From: Parachlamydia sp. AcF125
GTDB lineage: Bacteria > Chlamydiota > Chlamydiia > Chlamydiales > Parachlamydiaceae
Assembly (NCBI RefSeq): GCF_018342475.1
Contig: NZ_JAEMUD010000001.1
Span: 558,001 to 622,000, forward strand
Length of the DNA stretch: 64,000 nt
Direction of reading: 5' to 3'
Shown: piece by piece, positions 18,013 through 26,237 of the stretch
How the letters are laid out: every line of letters begins with the position of its first letter
Position numbering within the stretch: position 1 is the stretch's first letter
Notes under the pieces: generated by a model
The model's database searches: none
Told to the model about the DNA's origin: nothing
What the model saw: the letters and a program-made list of their open reading frames with translations, nothing else
Translations under genes and position numbers: made by a program

Positions 18013-21000
18013 CGCTCTCTCCTTTCCGCTTTGAGGAGTACCAATTTGAGTAAATAGGAGAAAAATAAGTAGTTGCCACTTCTCGCCATTCTGAGATTAA
18101 GGAAGAGTAGTCCAGTTCGTTATTTCCTCTTGTTATCCAATCGACATATTCATTAAAAAGAGTAAAATGGCCTGTCAGGCTTTTTTGGATCTTTGTTTGA
18201 CACGAAGCGGGATTTTCAACCATCTCAGGTATCCATTGAGGAAGAAGAGGGGAAATATGGGTCTGGCAGATAAAATAATAATCTAAAAATTGCTCCAACA
18301 AAGAAAAGGGATGCTCAAAAAAGGGGGTTTTAATGCTACCGCTTTTTGCGAAAATGAGATGAGTTCCAAAAATGTTTGGATGGATTTTTGCTAAGCAATT
18401 CAAAATAAGATAGGCGGGCCAAGCTTTAATAACTTCTCTTTTTTCATCTCGAATAAAAGCTAAAAGGCCTTGAGGGGTGACTTCTGGGATAACTCCGATG
18501 ATTTTAATTTTTTTATTTGAGTGATAGTCAAATTCCAAAGGAGGGAAAAGCCAGCAAGTGGGATGAATGTGTGTAGGTTGTGAAACGGCCTCTGTTAACT
18601 CTATTTGAAAGATATGCTCTAAGTTCACACCACAATTCAGCAAGGATGTTTTAGTTTGTTCAATTTCTTTTTTTAATAGATCCACAGCAAGTGTTTTAAA
18701 ATAACCAGAAGGAAGGCATCCTTTTACCTCATTTTGCAAAAGCAGCGTTTCTAAGGGAAATTTTAGAGCTTCTCTTTTTAAAGAAGCTTTAAAAAGAGAG
18801 GTCAGGCAAAAAAAGTCATCGCTGGGAATTTTTCGCGCGTCTTCTTTTTCTAAATAGATTCCTAATTTTTTGTTGAAATAGTGTTCAAATGGATTGCGAG
18901 TAAGGGCTGTAAGCTGTTTAATTTCAATTAGGTGTTCTTCTTCATGGTTAATAGAGGGAGCAGGTAAAGAAAGAAACCTGGGAATAAAATGATGTTTAGG
19001 GGTTTTTTCTGCGGATAAGTTTGCTTTAGCGGCATGATAATTTTCTTGAGAAAAACTGCTAATAGGAGAATAAGGGTCTGTAAAGTAATGGCAGGCATAG
19101 GCATGAAAAGGATGTTTAATGAAACATTGCTTAGATGGAGGGCTATTTCCTAAGCGATAACTTTTATCCATATAACTGAGCAGCTCTTGAACAAGGAGAG
19201 AAGGAGGGTGTTCTTTTCCATCGGGTGAAATTGCTTGGTAGCTTAGTAAAAGATACTCTCTAGCAGAAATTAAGGTTTCTAAAAATAAATATCTGTCAAA
19301 ATCTACTTGCGAAGGGGCGTAATCTGCCAAAGGGTGGCGGGCTAAAAGATGGAGGGAAGATTCGGGCAAAAAGCGAGGAAAAGCCCCTTCTTCTAAGCCC
19401 ATGAGAGCTATTCCTTTTGAAGGGATAGCTCTCATAGGAAGCATAGAGCAAAATTTAACAGCTCGTAAGGATGTTTCTGAGTAAGAAACCGTTTCTTTTT
19501 TGAATAAAGAGACGAGTAAGGGGCGAATTGTTTGGAAAGAAAAGGAATGGTGAGGGAGAAAATCTTTAAGAAAACTTTTAAGCAGGATTTCGAGTAAATC
19601 TTTGTGTTCGGAATTTTCTGGAAGTAAGTAAAAGTTAGCTAGATTTTGTAAGTAAGCTCCCCATTCTTGAATTGTGCGGCTGGAGTTATCAGAGAGAGGT
19701 TTTAAATCTTGGTAGAGAGAGCGGACAAGGTAAATCCAATTTCCTAAAAGAGAGCCTTGCGTATTTTCAACAGGAAAAGTTGTAAGGTCTTCGCCTACAA
19801 CAAATCCTTTTAAAAGCATCTGGAAACCATGTTCCCAAGTACCCGCCGGATTTTCATCTACGAGAGTTTGAGGACAGTGTTCCTTTTTTAAAACTGCTTT
19901 TCGATGAGAAACGTCCATTCCCCATCGAATACCGGTTTCTTTAATCCACATTCTAATTTGATCAATATCTTCAAATTCAAGCCCCCACTTATTTCGAAAA
20001 GGGAGGTAATCAAATAAGGTTAATAAAGTCAGGGTATCCCAGCGCGAGCTGGATAACTTAAGCAGATGTAAAAAACTTTGAATATAGAGATTTTGTTCGG
20101 GTAGCTCGGCATCCATAATTTGGTAAGCAAGGGGGCTATTTGGATGACCGAATACCATTTTGATAAAAGGAGTATATAAGCGGATATCGGGAGCCATGAC
20201 GATCCATTCATTAGGAAAAATGGGATCTTCTGTCGAAGCGCGGTAAATGGTACGAATTAAATTGTCATGCAAAATTTGCACTTCCCGCAAAAGAGAAGGA
20301 GCTGCATGGATTTGAATAGAGGAATCGTTTTCAGTTAAAGCTAAAGGAGAAGATAGCTCAGGATTTCTAAAAAGAACCATGTCGGCTTGTATAGCCTGAA
20401 GCAGGCTTAAGCAATCCTTATGGGGAGAATGGAGAAGAAGTTCAGGGGTAATTTTTTCCTCGTAACAATCAAAGCCTCGCACGCACGCTGGTAGAGTATA
20501 ACATGCAACTGTCTGGGCATTAGAATCCTCAATAGCAATAGCCATCTCGCGACCTAGACGCCCAAAGTTTGCTAGCAAAGGGTTTTTATCTCTTAGAAGC
20601 TCTTCTAAAGCAACTTGCTGGGCTTCAGAAGCTTCTTGTTTTTTCCAATATAGCTGCATTTTTTTGCTTTCTTTATCAGAGTAAATATCGCTCCAAAATG
20701 CTTCACAAGGAGATAATAAATAAAATGAAACAGCCACGGTTTTTGCGATTTTTTCAAAAAAATTTTGGTATAACCTGGGGAGATAGCTCATAGCAAATAG
20801 ATGCACTTGTAACTGGTCGGTGGGTGCTTCTGGAATAGCAGCTCGGGTGAGAAATTGATAAGGATAGGTCCAATTGTAGGAATTGCCTTCTTTAAATAGG
20901 CGTTTCCATAAGTAGGCTTGCCAGCAAGAAGAAGGGGCTTGCTCCCATAACGCTAAAGCCTCTCCTCCCGATATGCCGTATTCTAAAAACAGGCTAGCTA

Positions 21001-21448
21001 GCTTTTCTACTAAAGCGATAAGCCTTTTCTCCCCTTTTTGAGGTAAAAAATTTAGAGAAGGATCAAATTTCAAGTAGTTAAACAAGGGTTTCCAAAGTTT
21101 TACTTCTTCACAGCTCAAGGAGGAGTAATTCATTAACGCCTGCCGAATTTCAACTTCTAGAGCTAAGGTTAATTCAAAAGAAGAGGGATGCTTTGCAGGG
21201 GGTTGATTGCTTGCAAGCAGGTGGTATAAACGTTGTATCCCTTGATCTAAGTAGAGGATCTCAAATCCCATGGCAATGCCAAATTCTTCTGCCATTTTAA
21301 ACATGATCCACGACTTCATAGCCGGGCTTGGCACAATAATGAGGCGCTGGCAAAAAGGCTGCCCTTCGATTAATTGTTGCTTCAAAGGATGAATAAGCAA
21401 CTCAGCTTGGTTGCTAAAGAATACGCGGTGTTCAGGTTGATGAAACAT
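18005..21448 (-). CDS. recC: Exodeoxyribonuclease V gamma subunit (RecC)
   Basis: The Chi-recognition and scaffold subunit of RecBCD, 1147 residues, comparable to the enterobacterial protein. The N-terminus has PSPAMKSWIMFKMAEEFGIA, matching the 'vP..g...WL...lA...GI..n' block of RecC; later IHAAPSLLREVQILHD and IVMAPDIRLYTPFI are RecC signatures of a degenerate helicase fold. First gene of the recCBD operon, with a short leader and a weak ribosome binding site. In Chlamydia trachomatis recB and recC are also adjacent. Whether this RecC recognises an E. coli-like Chi sequence cannot be judged. Confidence 0.93.
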   Translation of the reverse strand: MFHQPEHRVFFSNQAELLIHPLKQQLIEGQPFCQRLIIVPSPAMKSWIMFKMAEEFGIAMGFEILYLDQGIQRLYHLLASNQPPAKHPSSFELTLALEVEIRQALMNYSSLSCEEVKLWKPLFNYLKFDPSLNFLPQKGEKRLIALVEKLASLFLEYGISGGEALALWEQAPSSCWQAYLWKRLFKEGNSYNWTYPYQFLTRAAIPEAPTDQLQVHLFAMSYLPRLYQNFFEKIAKTVAVSFYLLSPCEAFWSDIYSDKESKKMQLYWKKQEASEAQQVALEELLRDKNPLLANFGRLGREMAIAIEDSNAQTVACYTLPACVRGFDCYEEKITPELLLHSPHKDCLSLLQAIQADMVLFRNPELSSPLALTENDSSIQIHAAPSLLREVQILHDNLIRTIYRASTEDPIFPNEWIVMAPDIRLYTPFIKMVFGHPNSPLAYQIMDAELPEQNLYIQSFLHLLKLSSSRWDTLTLLTLFDYLPFRNKWGLEFEDIDQIRMWIKETGIRWGMDVSHRKAVLKKEHCPQTLVDENPAGTWEHGFQMLLKGFVVGEDLTTFPVENTQGSLLGNWIYLVRSLYQDLKPLSDNSSRTIQEWGAYLQNLANFYLLPENSEHKDLLEILLKSFLKDFLPHHSFSFQTIRPLLVSLFKKETVSYSETSLRAVKFCSMLPMRAIPSKGIALMGLEEGAFPRFLPESSLHLLARHPLADYAPSQVDFDRYLFLETLISAREYLLLSYQAISPDGKEHPPSLLVQELLSYMDKSYRLGNSPPSKQCFIKHPFHAYACHYFTDPYSPISSFSQENYHAAKANLSAEKTPKHHFIPRFLSLPAPSINHEEEHLIEIKQLTALTRNPFEHYFNKKLGIYLEKEDARKIPSDDFFCLTSLFKASLKREALKFPLETLLLQNEVKGCLPSGYFKTLAVDLLKKEIEQTKTSLLNCGVNLEHIFQIELTEAVSQPTHIHPTCWLFPPLEFDYHSNKKIKIIGVIPEVTPQGLLAFIRDEKREVIKAWPAYLILNCLAKIHPNIFGTHLIFAKSGSIKTPFFEHPFSLLEQFLDYYFICQTHISPLLPQWIPEMVENPASCQTKIQKSLTGHFTLFNEYVDWITRGNNELDYSSLISEWREVATTYFSPIYSNWYSSKRKGESDV

Positions 21449-21735
21449 AGTTTTCCCGGAAATATAGAGGTTTTATCATAAACATTGAATGATTAAAAAC
21501 CAATTTTCTCCGCAAAGAAATGCAGAATGATTTCCCGATTGTTAAGGATTTTTAATTTACACAAATAATGCCATTTATTATTTTGAAGGAATAAAAGCAT
21601 CGAGTGATTTACACTCACAATAAATTTGGATATCTTTTTTCGATTACTTCTCAACGGCGTATTTGGACCGCGTATCAAAGTTACAAGTAAGTTAGCTAGT
21701 TATAGTTTTATTAAACCTTTTACAAGGAGATAAAA
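21449..21735. other. Divergent promoter region between recC and the stress cluster
   Basis: Nearly 290 AT-rich bases between recC (minus) and the BON lipoprotein gene (plus). It must hold both promoters. A possible -35 TTGGAC near 21665 is noted without a convincing -10 at the right distance. AAGGAG at 21725-21730 is the ribosome binding site for the lipoprotein. The 61-codon minus ORF at 21493-21678 has no ribosome binding site or family likeness and is not accepted. Confidence 0.3.
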
Positions 21736-22218
21736 ATGAAATCTAAATTACTTATTCTTCCCCTTCTTTCATTGGTGTTAGTGGCATGTGAACAACAAGT
21801 TAGCAAGCCTCCTCCTAAGCCGCCTGTCCAGAATAATGAGACAATATTAGACAATCGGACGGCAGATACACATCGCAATGGACGAGAACCTCCCTACCCA
21901 AAATCGACAAGGGAGGCTGACAATACAGCCCGTAATTTGCGCGATCGAAATGGTGGCACTTTGACCCCTTTTGATCAGCCAGAAAGCGAAGCTGATCGTA
22001 CAATTTTGCAAAACATTCGCAAAGCGTTAGTTGGAGACCGTGATTTGTCTACCTATGCAAAAAATATTAAGATTATAAGCGTGAACGGGGTGGTAACCTT
22101 ACGAGGCCCTGTAAAGAGTGTGGCTGAGAAAGAAGCCATTGAGAGAATTGTTTCACGGATTCCTGGAGTTAAACAAGTAGATAATCAGCTTGAAGTACTT
22201 CAAGAGAGTGAAAGATAA
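21736..22218 (+). CDS. BON-domain lipoprotein (OsmY/HyperOsmotically inducible type)
   Basis: A 160-residue exported lipoprotein. The signal peptide is followed by the lipobox LVLVAC with Cys 18 as the predicted lipidation site. A Pro/Asn/Arg-rich linker covers residues ~20-85. One BON domain (about residues 88-158) follows, with KIISVNGVVTLRGPVKSVAEK and a final VKQVDNQLEVL. BON domains bind membranes or phospholipids and occur in osmotic-stress proteins. AAGGAG lies 5 nt upstream of the ATG. It heads a cluster with YciE and CsbD proteins and is followed after 31 nt by the YflT-like gene. Confidence 0.87.
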   Translation: MKSKLLILPLLSLVLVACEQQVSKPPPKPPVQNNETILDNRTADTHRNGREPPYPKSTREADNTARNLRDRNGGTLTPFDQPESEADRTILQNIRKALVGDRDLSTYAKNIKIISVNGVVTLRGPVKSVAEKEAIERIVSRIPGVKQVDNQLEVLQESER

Positions 22219-22249
22219 CTTAATTAAAAATTTAATTTTGGAGGTTCTC

Positions 22250-22807
22250 ATGTCAAAAGCAGTATTTGGTCTTGCTAAAAATGAAAGCCAAGCGCAAAGG
22301 ATCGTGCAAAAATTGCAAGAGTGGGGATTTGCCCCAGGGGAAATTTCTGTGCTTTATGCAGATCGCAAGGATGAGGGGAAAGCGGTAGGAGCTGTTCCGG
22401 AGAAAGGGGGCGTGGGACATGAAAAGCACACTAAAGCGCCTGAAGGGGCAACGACAGGCGCTCTTTCAGGAGGGATTATTGGTGGTTCGTTAGGAATGTT
22501 GGCTGGAGCAGGCGCGTTAGCGATTCCAGGGCTAGGCCCTTTTATTGCAGCGGGGCCTATTATGGCCGCGTTAGCTGGTAGTGGCTTGGGAGGCTCTCTG
22601 GGGATGTTGATTGGAGCCTTGGCAGGGATGGGGATTCCCGAGTATGAGGCCAAAAGATATGAAGATAGCTTAAGGGCTGGAGGCATATTAATCAGTGTAC
22701 ATACAGACGACGCGCAAGACGTAGATCGAGCTTTTGAACTTCTTAAAAAAGAAGGCGCCGAAGATCTCTCTATTTCCTTTGAAAAAGGAGGAGATTCAAG
22801 TGATTAG
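22250..22807 (+). CDS. General stress YflT/GSP17M-like protein with glycine-zipper membrane segments
   Basis: A 185-residue protein. The N-terminal ~50 residues (VFGLAKNESQAQRIVQKL) and the C-terminal ~45 residues (GGILISVHTDDAQDVDRAF) are two halves of a ferredoxin-like fold as in YflT/GSP17M stress proteins. Between them lie two hydrophobic glycine-zipper stretches (GALSGGIIGGSLGMLAGAGAL and GSGLGGSLGMLIGALAGMG) likely to enter a membrane. The start at 22250 is chosen for GGAGG seven bases upstream; an in-frame start at 22190 overlaps the lipoprotein gene. Transcription appears to stop at the hairpin immediately downstream. Confidence 0.72.
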   Translation: MSKAVFGLAKNESQAQRIVQKLQEWGFAPGEISVLYADRKDEGKAVGAVPEKGGVGHEKHTKAPEGATTGALSGGIIGGSLGMLAGAGALAIPGLGPFIAAGPIMAALAGSGLGGSLGMLIGALAGMGIPEYEAKRYEDSLRAGGILISVHTDDAQDVDRAFELLKKEGAEDLSISFEKGGDSSD

Positions 22808-22810
22808 AAG

Positions 22811-22850
22811 AAGGTTGAAAACATTTTAAAACATTTTCAACCTTTTGTTT
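22811..22850 (+). terminator. Rho-independent terminator
   Basis: A perfect 11-bp inverted repeat (22811-22821 with 22834-22844, AAGGTTGAAAA/TTTTCAACCTT) followed by TTGTTT, starting 3 nt after the YflT-like stop. It should end the BON-YflT transcript or attenuate read-through into the microprotein gene. Confidence 0.75.
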
Positions 22851-22867
22851 GCTTAGGAGGTTTATTA

Positions 22868-22948
22868 ATGGGAAGGATGATTCTCTTATGGTTATTGGGG
22901 ATACCCCTTTCTATTTTAATTGTTCTAAAGCTTATAGGGATCATTTAA
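22868..22948 (+). CDS. 26-residue hydrophobic membrane microprotein
   Basis: A small ORF encoding a single hydrophobic helix (MILLWLLGIPLSILIVLKLI, preceded by MGR). Two signs mark it as a real gene: an optimal AGGAGG eight bases before the ATG, and its position between stress genes with another AGGAGG immediately after its stop for yciE. A start at the internal ATG (22877) is possible but worse spaced. Tiny one-helix membrane proteins are common next to csbD/yciE-type genes in other bacteria. The role is unknown; probably an envelope stress peptide. Confidence 0.62.
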   Translation: MGRMILLWLLGIPLSILIVLKLIGII

Positions 22949-22961
22949 ATAGGAGGATAAT

Positions 22962-23474
22962 ATGGTTCAAAATGCATTTTATAAGCTGTTTTTAAAAGAA
23001 ATAAGCGATTTGTATAGTGCAGAAAAACAATTGGTGGAAGCATTGCCGAAAATGGCGCAAGCTGCCACCACTCCAGAGTTAAAGGAAGCTTTTGAGCATC
23101 ACTTAAGTGAAACGGAAAATCAAGTGGCAAGGCTGGAAAATATTTTTTCCATGTTGAATGAGAACCCTTTAAAAGAAAAGTGTGAAGCGATGGAAGGGTT
23201 AATTATGGAGGCCAATAAAGTCATTCAAAATGAAACTCCCTCGGTCGTAAAGGATGCTGCCTTAATTGGGGCGGCCCAAAGGGTTGAGCACTATGAGATT
23301 GCAGGGTATGGGGTTGCTAAAACTTTTGCAATCCAGCTAGAGCTGTATGAAATTGCTGAGCTGCTTAAAGAAACTTTAGCGGAAGAAGGAAATGCAGATA
23401 AGCATTTAACCATGATTGCTGAAGGAGGTTTTTTTACGGCAGGCATTAATAAGCGCGCAAAAGATATTTCATAA
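22962..23474 (+). CDS. Ferritin-like YciE/YciF family protein (DUF892)
   Basis: A 170-residue four-helix protein of the DUF892 family. Metal-ligand type Glu/His residues sit in helices: YSAEKQLVEALPKMAQAATT, then FEHHLSETENQVARLENIF, then GAAQRVEHYEIAGYG and LLKETLAEEGNADKHLT. This follows the di-iron ferritin pattern (E...ExxH...E...ExxH-like). YciE/YciF are induced by osmotic and general stress in enterobacteria. AGGAGG lies before the ATG. The neighbours (microprotein, CsbD) fit a stress regulon. The actual reaction is unknown for the family. Confidence 0.9.
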   Translation: MVQNAFYKLFLKEISDLYSAEKQLVEALPKMAQAATTPELKEAFEHHLSETENQVARLENIFSMLNENPLKEKCEAMEGLIMEANKVIQNETPSVVKDAALIGAAQRVEHYEIAGYGVAKTFAIQLELYEIAELLKETLAEEGNADKHLTMIAEGGFFTAGINKRAKDIS

Positions 23475-23525
23475 CTTAAGAGAGTTAATATTACCTACTA
23501 GTCTCTAACTAATAAGGGGGTTGTT

Positions 23526-23783
23526 ATGATTAATAAAGATATCCTTCAAGGGCAATGGAAGCAAATTGTAGGAAAAATCAAAGAAAAATGGGGAAAATTC
23601 ACGGAGGATGAATTAACAAAAATCAATGGCCGTCGTGACATACTTATAGGAAAGCTACAAGAAAAATATGGAATGGCAAAAGAAAGAGCAGAAAAAGAAG
23701 TTCACGATCTAGAAGAATCCTTTAGTCGTTTACAGGAAGAAAATGAAAGTCGTTCTTCTGATTCGTTAAAACGTCAATTCTAA
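23526..23783 (+). CDS. CsbD family general stress protein
   Basis: An 85-residue hydrophilic, charged, helical protein. The family motif is visible from the start: DILQGQWKQIVGKIKEKWGK, then LTKINGRRDILIGKLQEKYG, then KERAEKEVHDLE. CsbD proteins are abundant in stationary phase and under sigma-B or RpoS control elsewhere; their mechanism is unknown. The last gene of the stress cluster, 51 nt after yciE, with AAGGGGG upstream of the ATG. A terminator-like hairpin follows. Confidence 0.92.
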   Translation: MINKDILQGQWKQIVGKIKEKWGKFTEDELTKINGRRDILIGKLQEKYGMAKERAEKEVHDLEESFSRLQEENESRSSDSLKRQF

Positions 23784-23795
23784 TTTGCATGAACA

Positions 23796-23832
23796 AGGGG
23801 GAGAAAAGGGAATTTTTCTTCCCCTTAATTTT
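23796..23832. terminator. Bidirectional terminator between csbD and the AI-2E permease gene
   Basis: A G-rich arm (AAGGGGGAGAA) pairs with a downstream C-rich arm (TTCTTCCCCTT) with one wobble and is followed by AATTTTTCTC. The convergent genes on both sides make a shared terminator likely. Coordinates are accurate to a few bases. Confidence 0.6.
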
Positions 23833-24898
23833 TCTCATTTTCTTTGGGATTTAAAACTTGAGAAAACTGAATGTAGATCTCTCTCAAAAATACATATAGA
23901 GGGGTTATCCACAGAGGCCCTGTAACTCCAAATAGGGAGAAGCTGGCCACTATTAATAAAATAAGGGTGAGAGGATGAACGTCTAGACGTTTCATCATGA
24001 CATGGGGGGTTATCAAGTTGGCTTCAAGGACGTGAATAGAAATCATTACTGCAGCAGTGCTCGCGCCCATTAAATAGCTAGACGTTAAGCCGACGAGAGT
24101 AGGAGGAATAATAGCGATAAGGGTGCCTAAATAAGGAATTAAGCTTAATAAAAAGGTTAACGATGCCATAAAAATAAGATTATCTACCTGGATGATGGAT
24201 AAACCTACGAATGCCATCAAAGAGACAACCAAAGCTACAAGAACTTGCCCATTAAAAAAATTTAAAAGAGTTTTATCTAACTGATAAAAAATCTTTTTAC
24301 ACCTCGGTTGATAAGTTGAGGGGATCATTTGCATTGTCCACCCATAAAATTTTTGATCATCTTTTAGGAGATAAAAAAGACAAAAGGGGGTGACGACAAA
24401 AATAGAAGCGAGGTGGGTAATCGTAGTCAGGATGAGATAAGTATTCGAAAAAATAAATTGCTGTGTCTTTTCTAAGAGGTGGGTGAGGAGCGATTTAATT
24501 TCCTCATATGAATACATATTCAAATTGAAAATACTGATAAAATTCAGCGTAGCATCTTTAGCTTCTTCTAATTTTTGGGCAGGCGAAACGGCCATTTGCT
24601 GAAGAGAGGTGATAATGGTGGGAACAACAAAAGTGGCAATGCTCGCAACAATCCCTCCTAAAATAACAAATACGGTGCACATTGCAAGAGCGAAAGGAAT
24701 ATGGTGGGCTATCATGAACCGTACAAGCGGTCTAAACATGTAGTAAAGCACAACTCCTAAAATGAGGGGGCTAAAGAAAGAGGCGATAAATTGAACAATC
24801 GGATAAAAAAAAGGCAATAGCTGAACGCTCAGAAAGAGGATAAGTAACCCTAAAATGACTTTTACAGCATATCTGATAAAAGAGGAAGTGTACCACAT
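23825..24898 (-). CDS. AI-2E family transporter (PerM/YdiK-like permease)
   Basis: A 357-residue polytopic membrane protein of the AI-2E exporter superfamily, about eight hydrophobic segments. Family features are the paired N-terminal helices, the conserved PFCLFYLLKDDQKFYGW near mid-protein, LLNFFNGQVLVALVVSLMAF and the C-terminal LSLIPYLGTLIAIIPPTLVG with ANLITPHVMMKRLDVHPL. Members export small molecules or exchange Na+/H+; the name does not imply a role in autoinducer signalling here. Converges on csbD. The start ATG is at 24898. Confidence 0.88.
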   Translation of the reverse strand: MWYTSSFIRYAVKVILGLLILFLSVQLLPFFYPIVQFIASFFSPLILGVVLYYMFRPLVRFMIAHHIPFALAMCTVFVILGGIVASIATFVVPTIITSLQQMAVSPAQKLEEAKDATLNFISIFNLNMYSYEEIKSLLTHLLEKTQQFIFSNTYLILTTITHLASIFVVTPFCLFYLLKDDQKFYGWTMQMIPSTYQPRCKKIFYQLDKTLLNFFNGQVLVALVVSLMAFVGLSIIQVDNLIFMASLTFLLSLIPYLGTLIAIIPPTLVGLTSSYLMGASTAAVMISIHVLEANLITPHVMMKRLDVHPLTLILLIVASFSLFGVTGPLWITPLYVFLREIYIQFSQVLNPKENEKN

Positions 24899-25021
24899 GC
24901 ATTTAACTTATGACAGAATGGAATAATTGACAATCTTTTTTAATCCTTAAATTTAAATTTTGTTGACAGGCTTTTTCTTATTTAGTATGCATTAAGTAAA
25001 CGAAATAATTAAGTTTTTACT

Positions 25022-25351
25022 ATGTTTATAGATGCGATAATTGTAGTTTCCGTAGTTATTTTTGCTGTATTGGCTTATTTTACCATAAGAACGCTAATCA
25101 CAGTTCGAAAAGTCCTAACAAAACTAGGTTTTTTTATGGATAGCATGGAAATGCGTATGGAGAAGATAGATCCTTTGCTTCGCTCTCTTGCAAACATGGG
25201 GGAGATTTGCGAAGAAAAAACTTATCGACTACAAAAAGAATGGATGGAAAAAGAAGAGGCCATCGATTTGCAAGAAGAACCATCCGGTGATCTGGCAGCT
25301 TGGTTGCTTTTAAGCTTAACCTTAGTGAGAAAATTTTTAAAAAGGAGATGA
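25022..25351 (+). CDS. DUF948-like membrane-anchored coiled-coil protein
   Basis: A 109-residue protein: one N-terminal membrane helix (residues 3-24), a predicted coiled coil (MDSMEMRMEKIDPLLRSLAN) and a C-terminal hydrophobic patch. This is the layout of DUF948 proteins, often encoded next to YtxH genes in Firmicutes and other bacteria. It ends 2 nt before the YtxH gene and contributes its ribosome binding site (AAGGAG within the last codons), so the two are co-translated. Function is unknown; the pairing with YtxH suggests an envelope stress role. Confidence 0.62.
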   Translation: MFIDAIIVVSVVIFAVLAYFTIRTLITVRKVLTKLGFFMDSMEMRMEKIDPLLRSLANMGEICEEKTYRLQKEWMEKEEAIDLQEEPSGDLAAWLLLSLTLVRKFLKRR

Positions 25352-25353
25352 AT

Positions 25354-25932
25354 ATGGGCTCACAAAACCATGTGAATTGCTTTTTAAAGGGAGCATTTTT
25401 GGGGGGATTAACAGGAAGTATAGCTGCCCTATTGCTTGCACCGAAGTCAGGGCGTGAGCTCCGAAATGATCTATCCGAAACTTATGAGGATATTTGCGAA
25501 AAATCTCACACGTTTGGAGATCAGTTAAGGCAAACTGGTCACAGAGTTCTTCATCCTTTTGAAGGTTATGAGGCTGAGGAAGAGGAGGAAGATAGCTCTT
25601 CAACCATGTGGATGGGGGGCGTTGTGGGGGCCGTTCTAGGGGCCACATCTGCTTTATTATTAGCTCCTCAATCCGGAGAAAGATTGCGCGAAGAATTGGG
25701 AGATAAATACGAGGAGATTCGAGAAAAAGCAGAAAAATTTATGTCTAATGTTCAGCATAAAGGGCACGATGCGATGGAGTATGCGGCGGATGAATGGAGA
25801 GAGACTTTAAATACAATCATTGAGAAACTCTCTTCTAAAAAGAAACGAGCGGGCTCTCAATTGGAAGAAATTTTTGATTGGGCAAATTTAGGCCTCCGAG
25901 TTTTGCAACAAATTCAAGGTAGGAGGAGGTAG
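25354..25932 (+). CDS. YtxH-domain protein with two YtxH repeats
   Basis: A 192-residue protein containing two copies of the YtxH unit: GAFLGGLTGSIAALLLAPKS then GRELRNDL (residues ~10-45), and GGVVGAVLGATSALLLAPQS then GERLREELGDKYEEI (residues ~88-125). Each is a glycine-zipper membrane hairpin followed by an amphipathic helix. The C-terminus is a charged helix. The start at the second ATG (25354) is chosen because AAGGAG is six bases upstream. YtxH resembles GvpP-like stress proteins; biochemical role unknown. Part of a DUF948-YtxH-YtxH operon. Confidence 0.83.
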   Translation: MGSQNHVNCFLKGAFLGGLTGSIAALLLAPKSGRELRNDLSETYEDICEKSHTFGDQLRQTGHRVLHPFEGYEAEEEEEDSSSTMWMGGVVGAVLGATSALLLAPQSGERLREELGDKYEEIREKAEKFMSNVQHKGHDAMEYAADEWRETLNTIIEKLSSKKKRAGSQLEEIFDWANLGLRVLQQIQGRRR

Positions 25933-25936
25933 TCGC

Positions 25937-26191
25937 ATGGTTAATAAAAGTCACGAAGATTTTTTGTGGGGGACTTTGATCGGAACATTTTTAGGGGCTG
26001 CGACGGTTTTGTTGCTCGCGCCAGCTTCTGGGGCAAAATTGAGGGAAAAAATCAGTAACCACCTAAATCAGCTGAATGGGAAAAAATCCAAGCCTACAAG
26101 CTCGGCTTCTCCCCGCCCACGCTCAAAAGTTTTGAAACCTCCCCTCTCTCAACCTAAAAAGGCTCCTCGAAAACACCCTCGCACCCACTAG
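25937..26191 (+). CDS. Small YtxH-domain protein
   Basis: An 84-residue protein with one YtxH unit (FLWGTLIGTFLGAATVLLLA then PASGAKLREKI) and a basic, Pro/Ser/Lys-rich tail (PRPRSKVLKPPLSQPKKAP). AGGAGGAGG precedes the ATG, 4 nt after the stop of the double-YtxH gene, so it is the third unit of the same operon. The basic tail might bind nucleic acid or phospholipid head groups; this is inference. A strong terminator follows. Confidence 0.8.
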   Translation: MVNKSHEDFLWGTLIGTFLGAATVLLLAPASGAKLREKISNHLNQLNGKKSKPTSSASPRPRSKVLKPPLSQPKKAPRKHPRTH

Positions 26192-26195
26192 CATC

Positions 26196-26222
26196 AAAGG
26201 AGGAGAAGTCCTCCTTTATTTA
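26196..26222 (+). terminator. Rho-independent terminator after the YtxH operon
   Basis: A perfect 9-bp stem (AAAGGAGGA at 26196-26204, TCCTCCTTT at 26209-26217) with a 4-nt loop, followed by ATTTAAAAA. It lies 5 nt after the YtxH stop. Confidence 0.72.
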
Positions 26223-26237
26223 AAAAGGATCCCCTTC

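Noticed and set aside
22354-22686. 110-codon minus-strand ORF rich in Pro and Ala
   Set aside because: Mirror of the glycine-zipper coding region; composition is explained by antisense of Gly/Ala codons.
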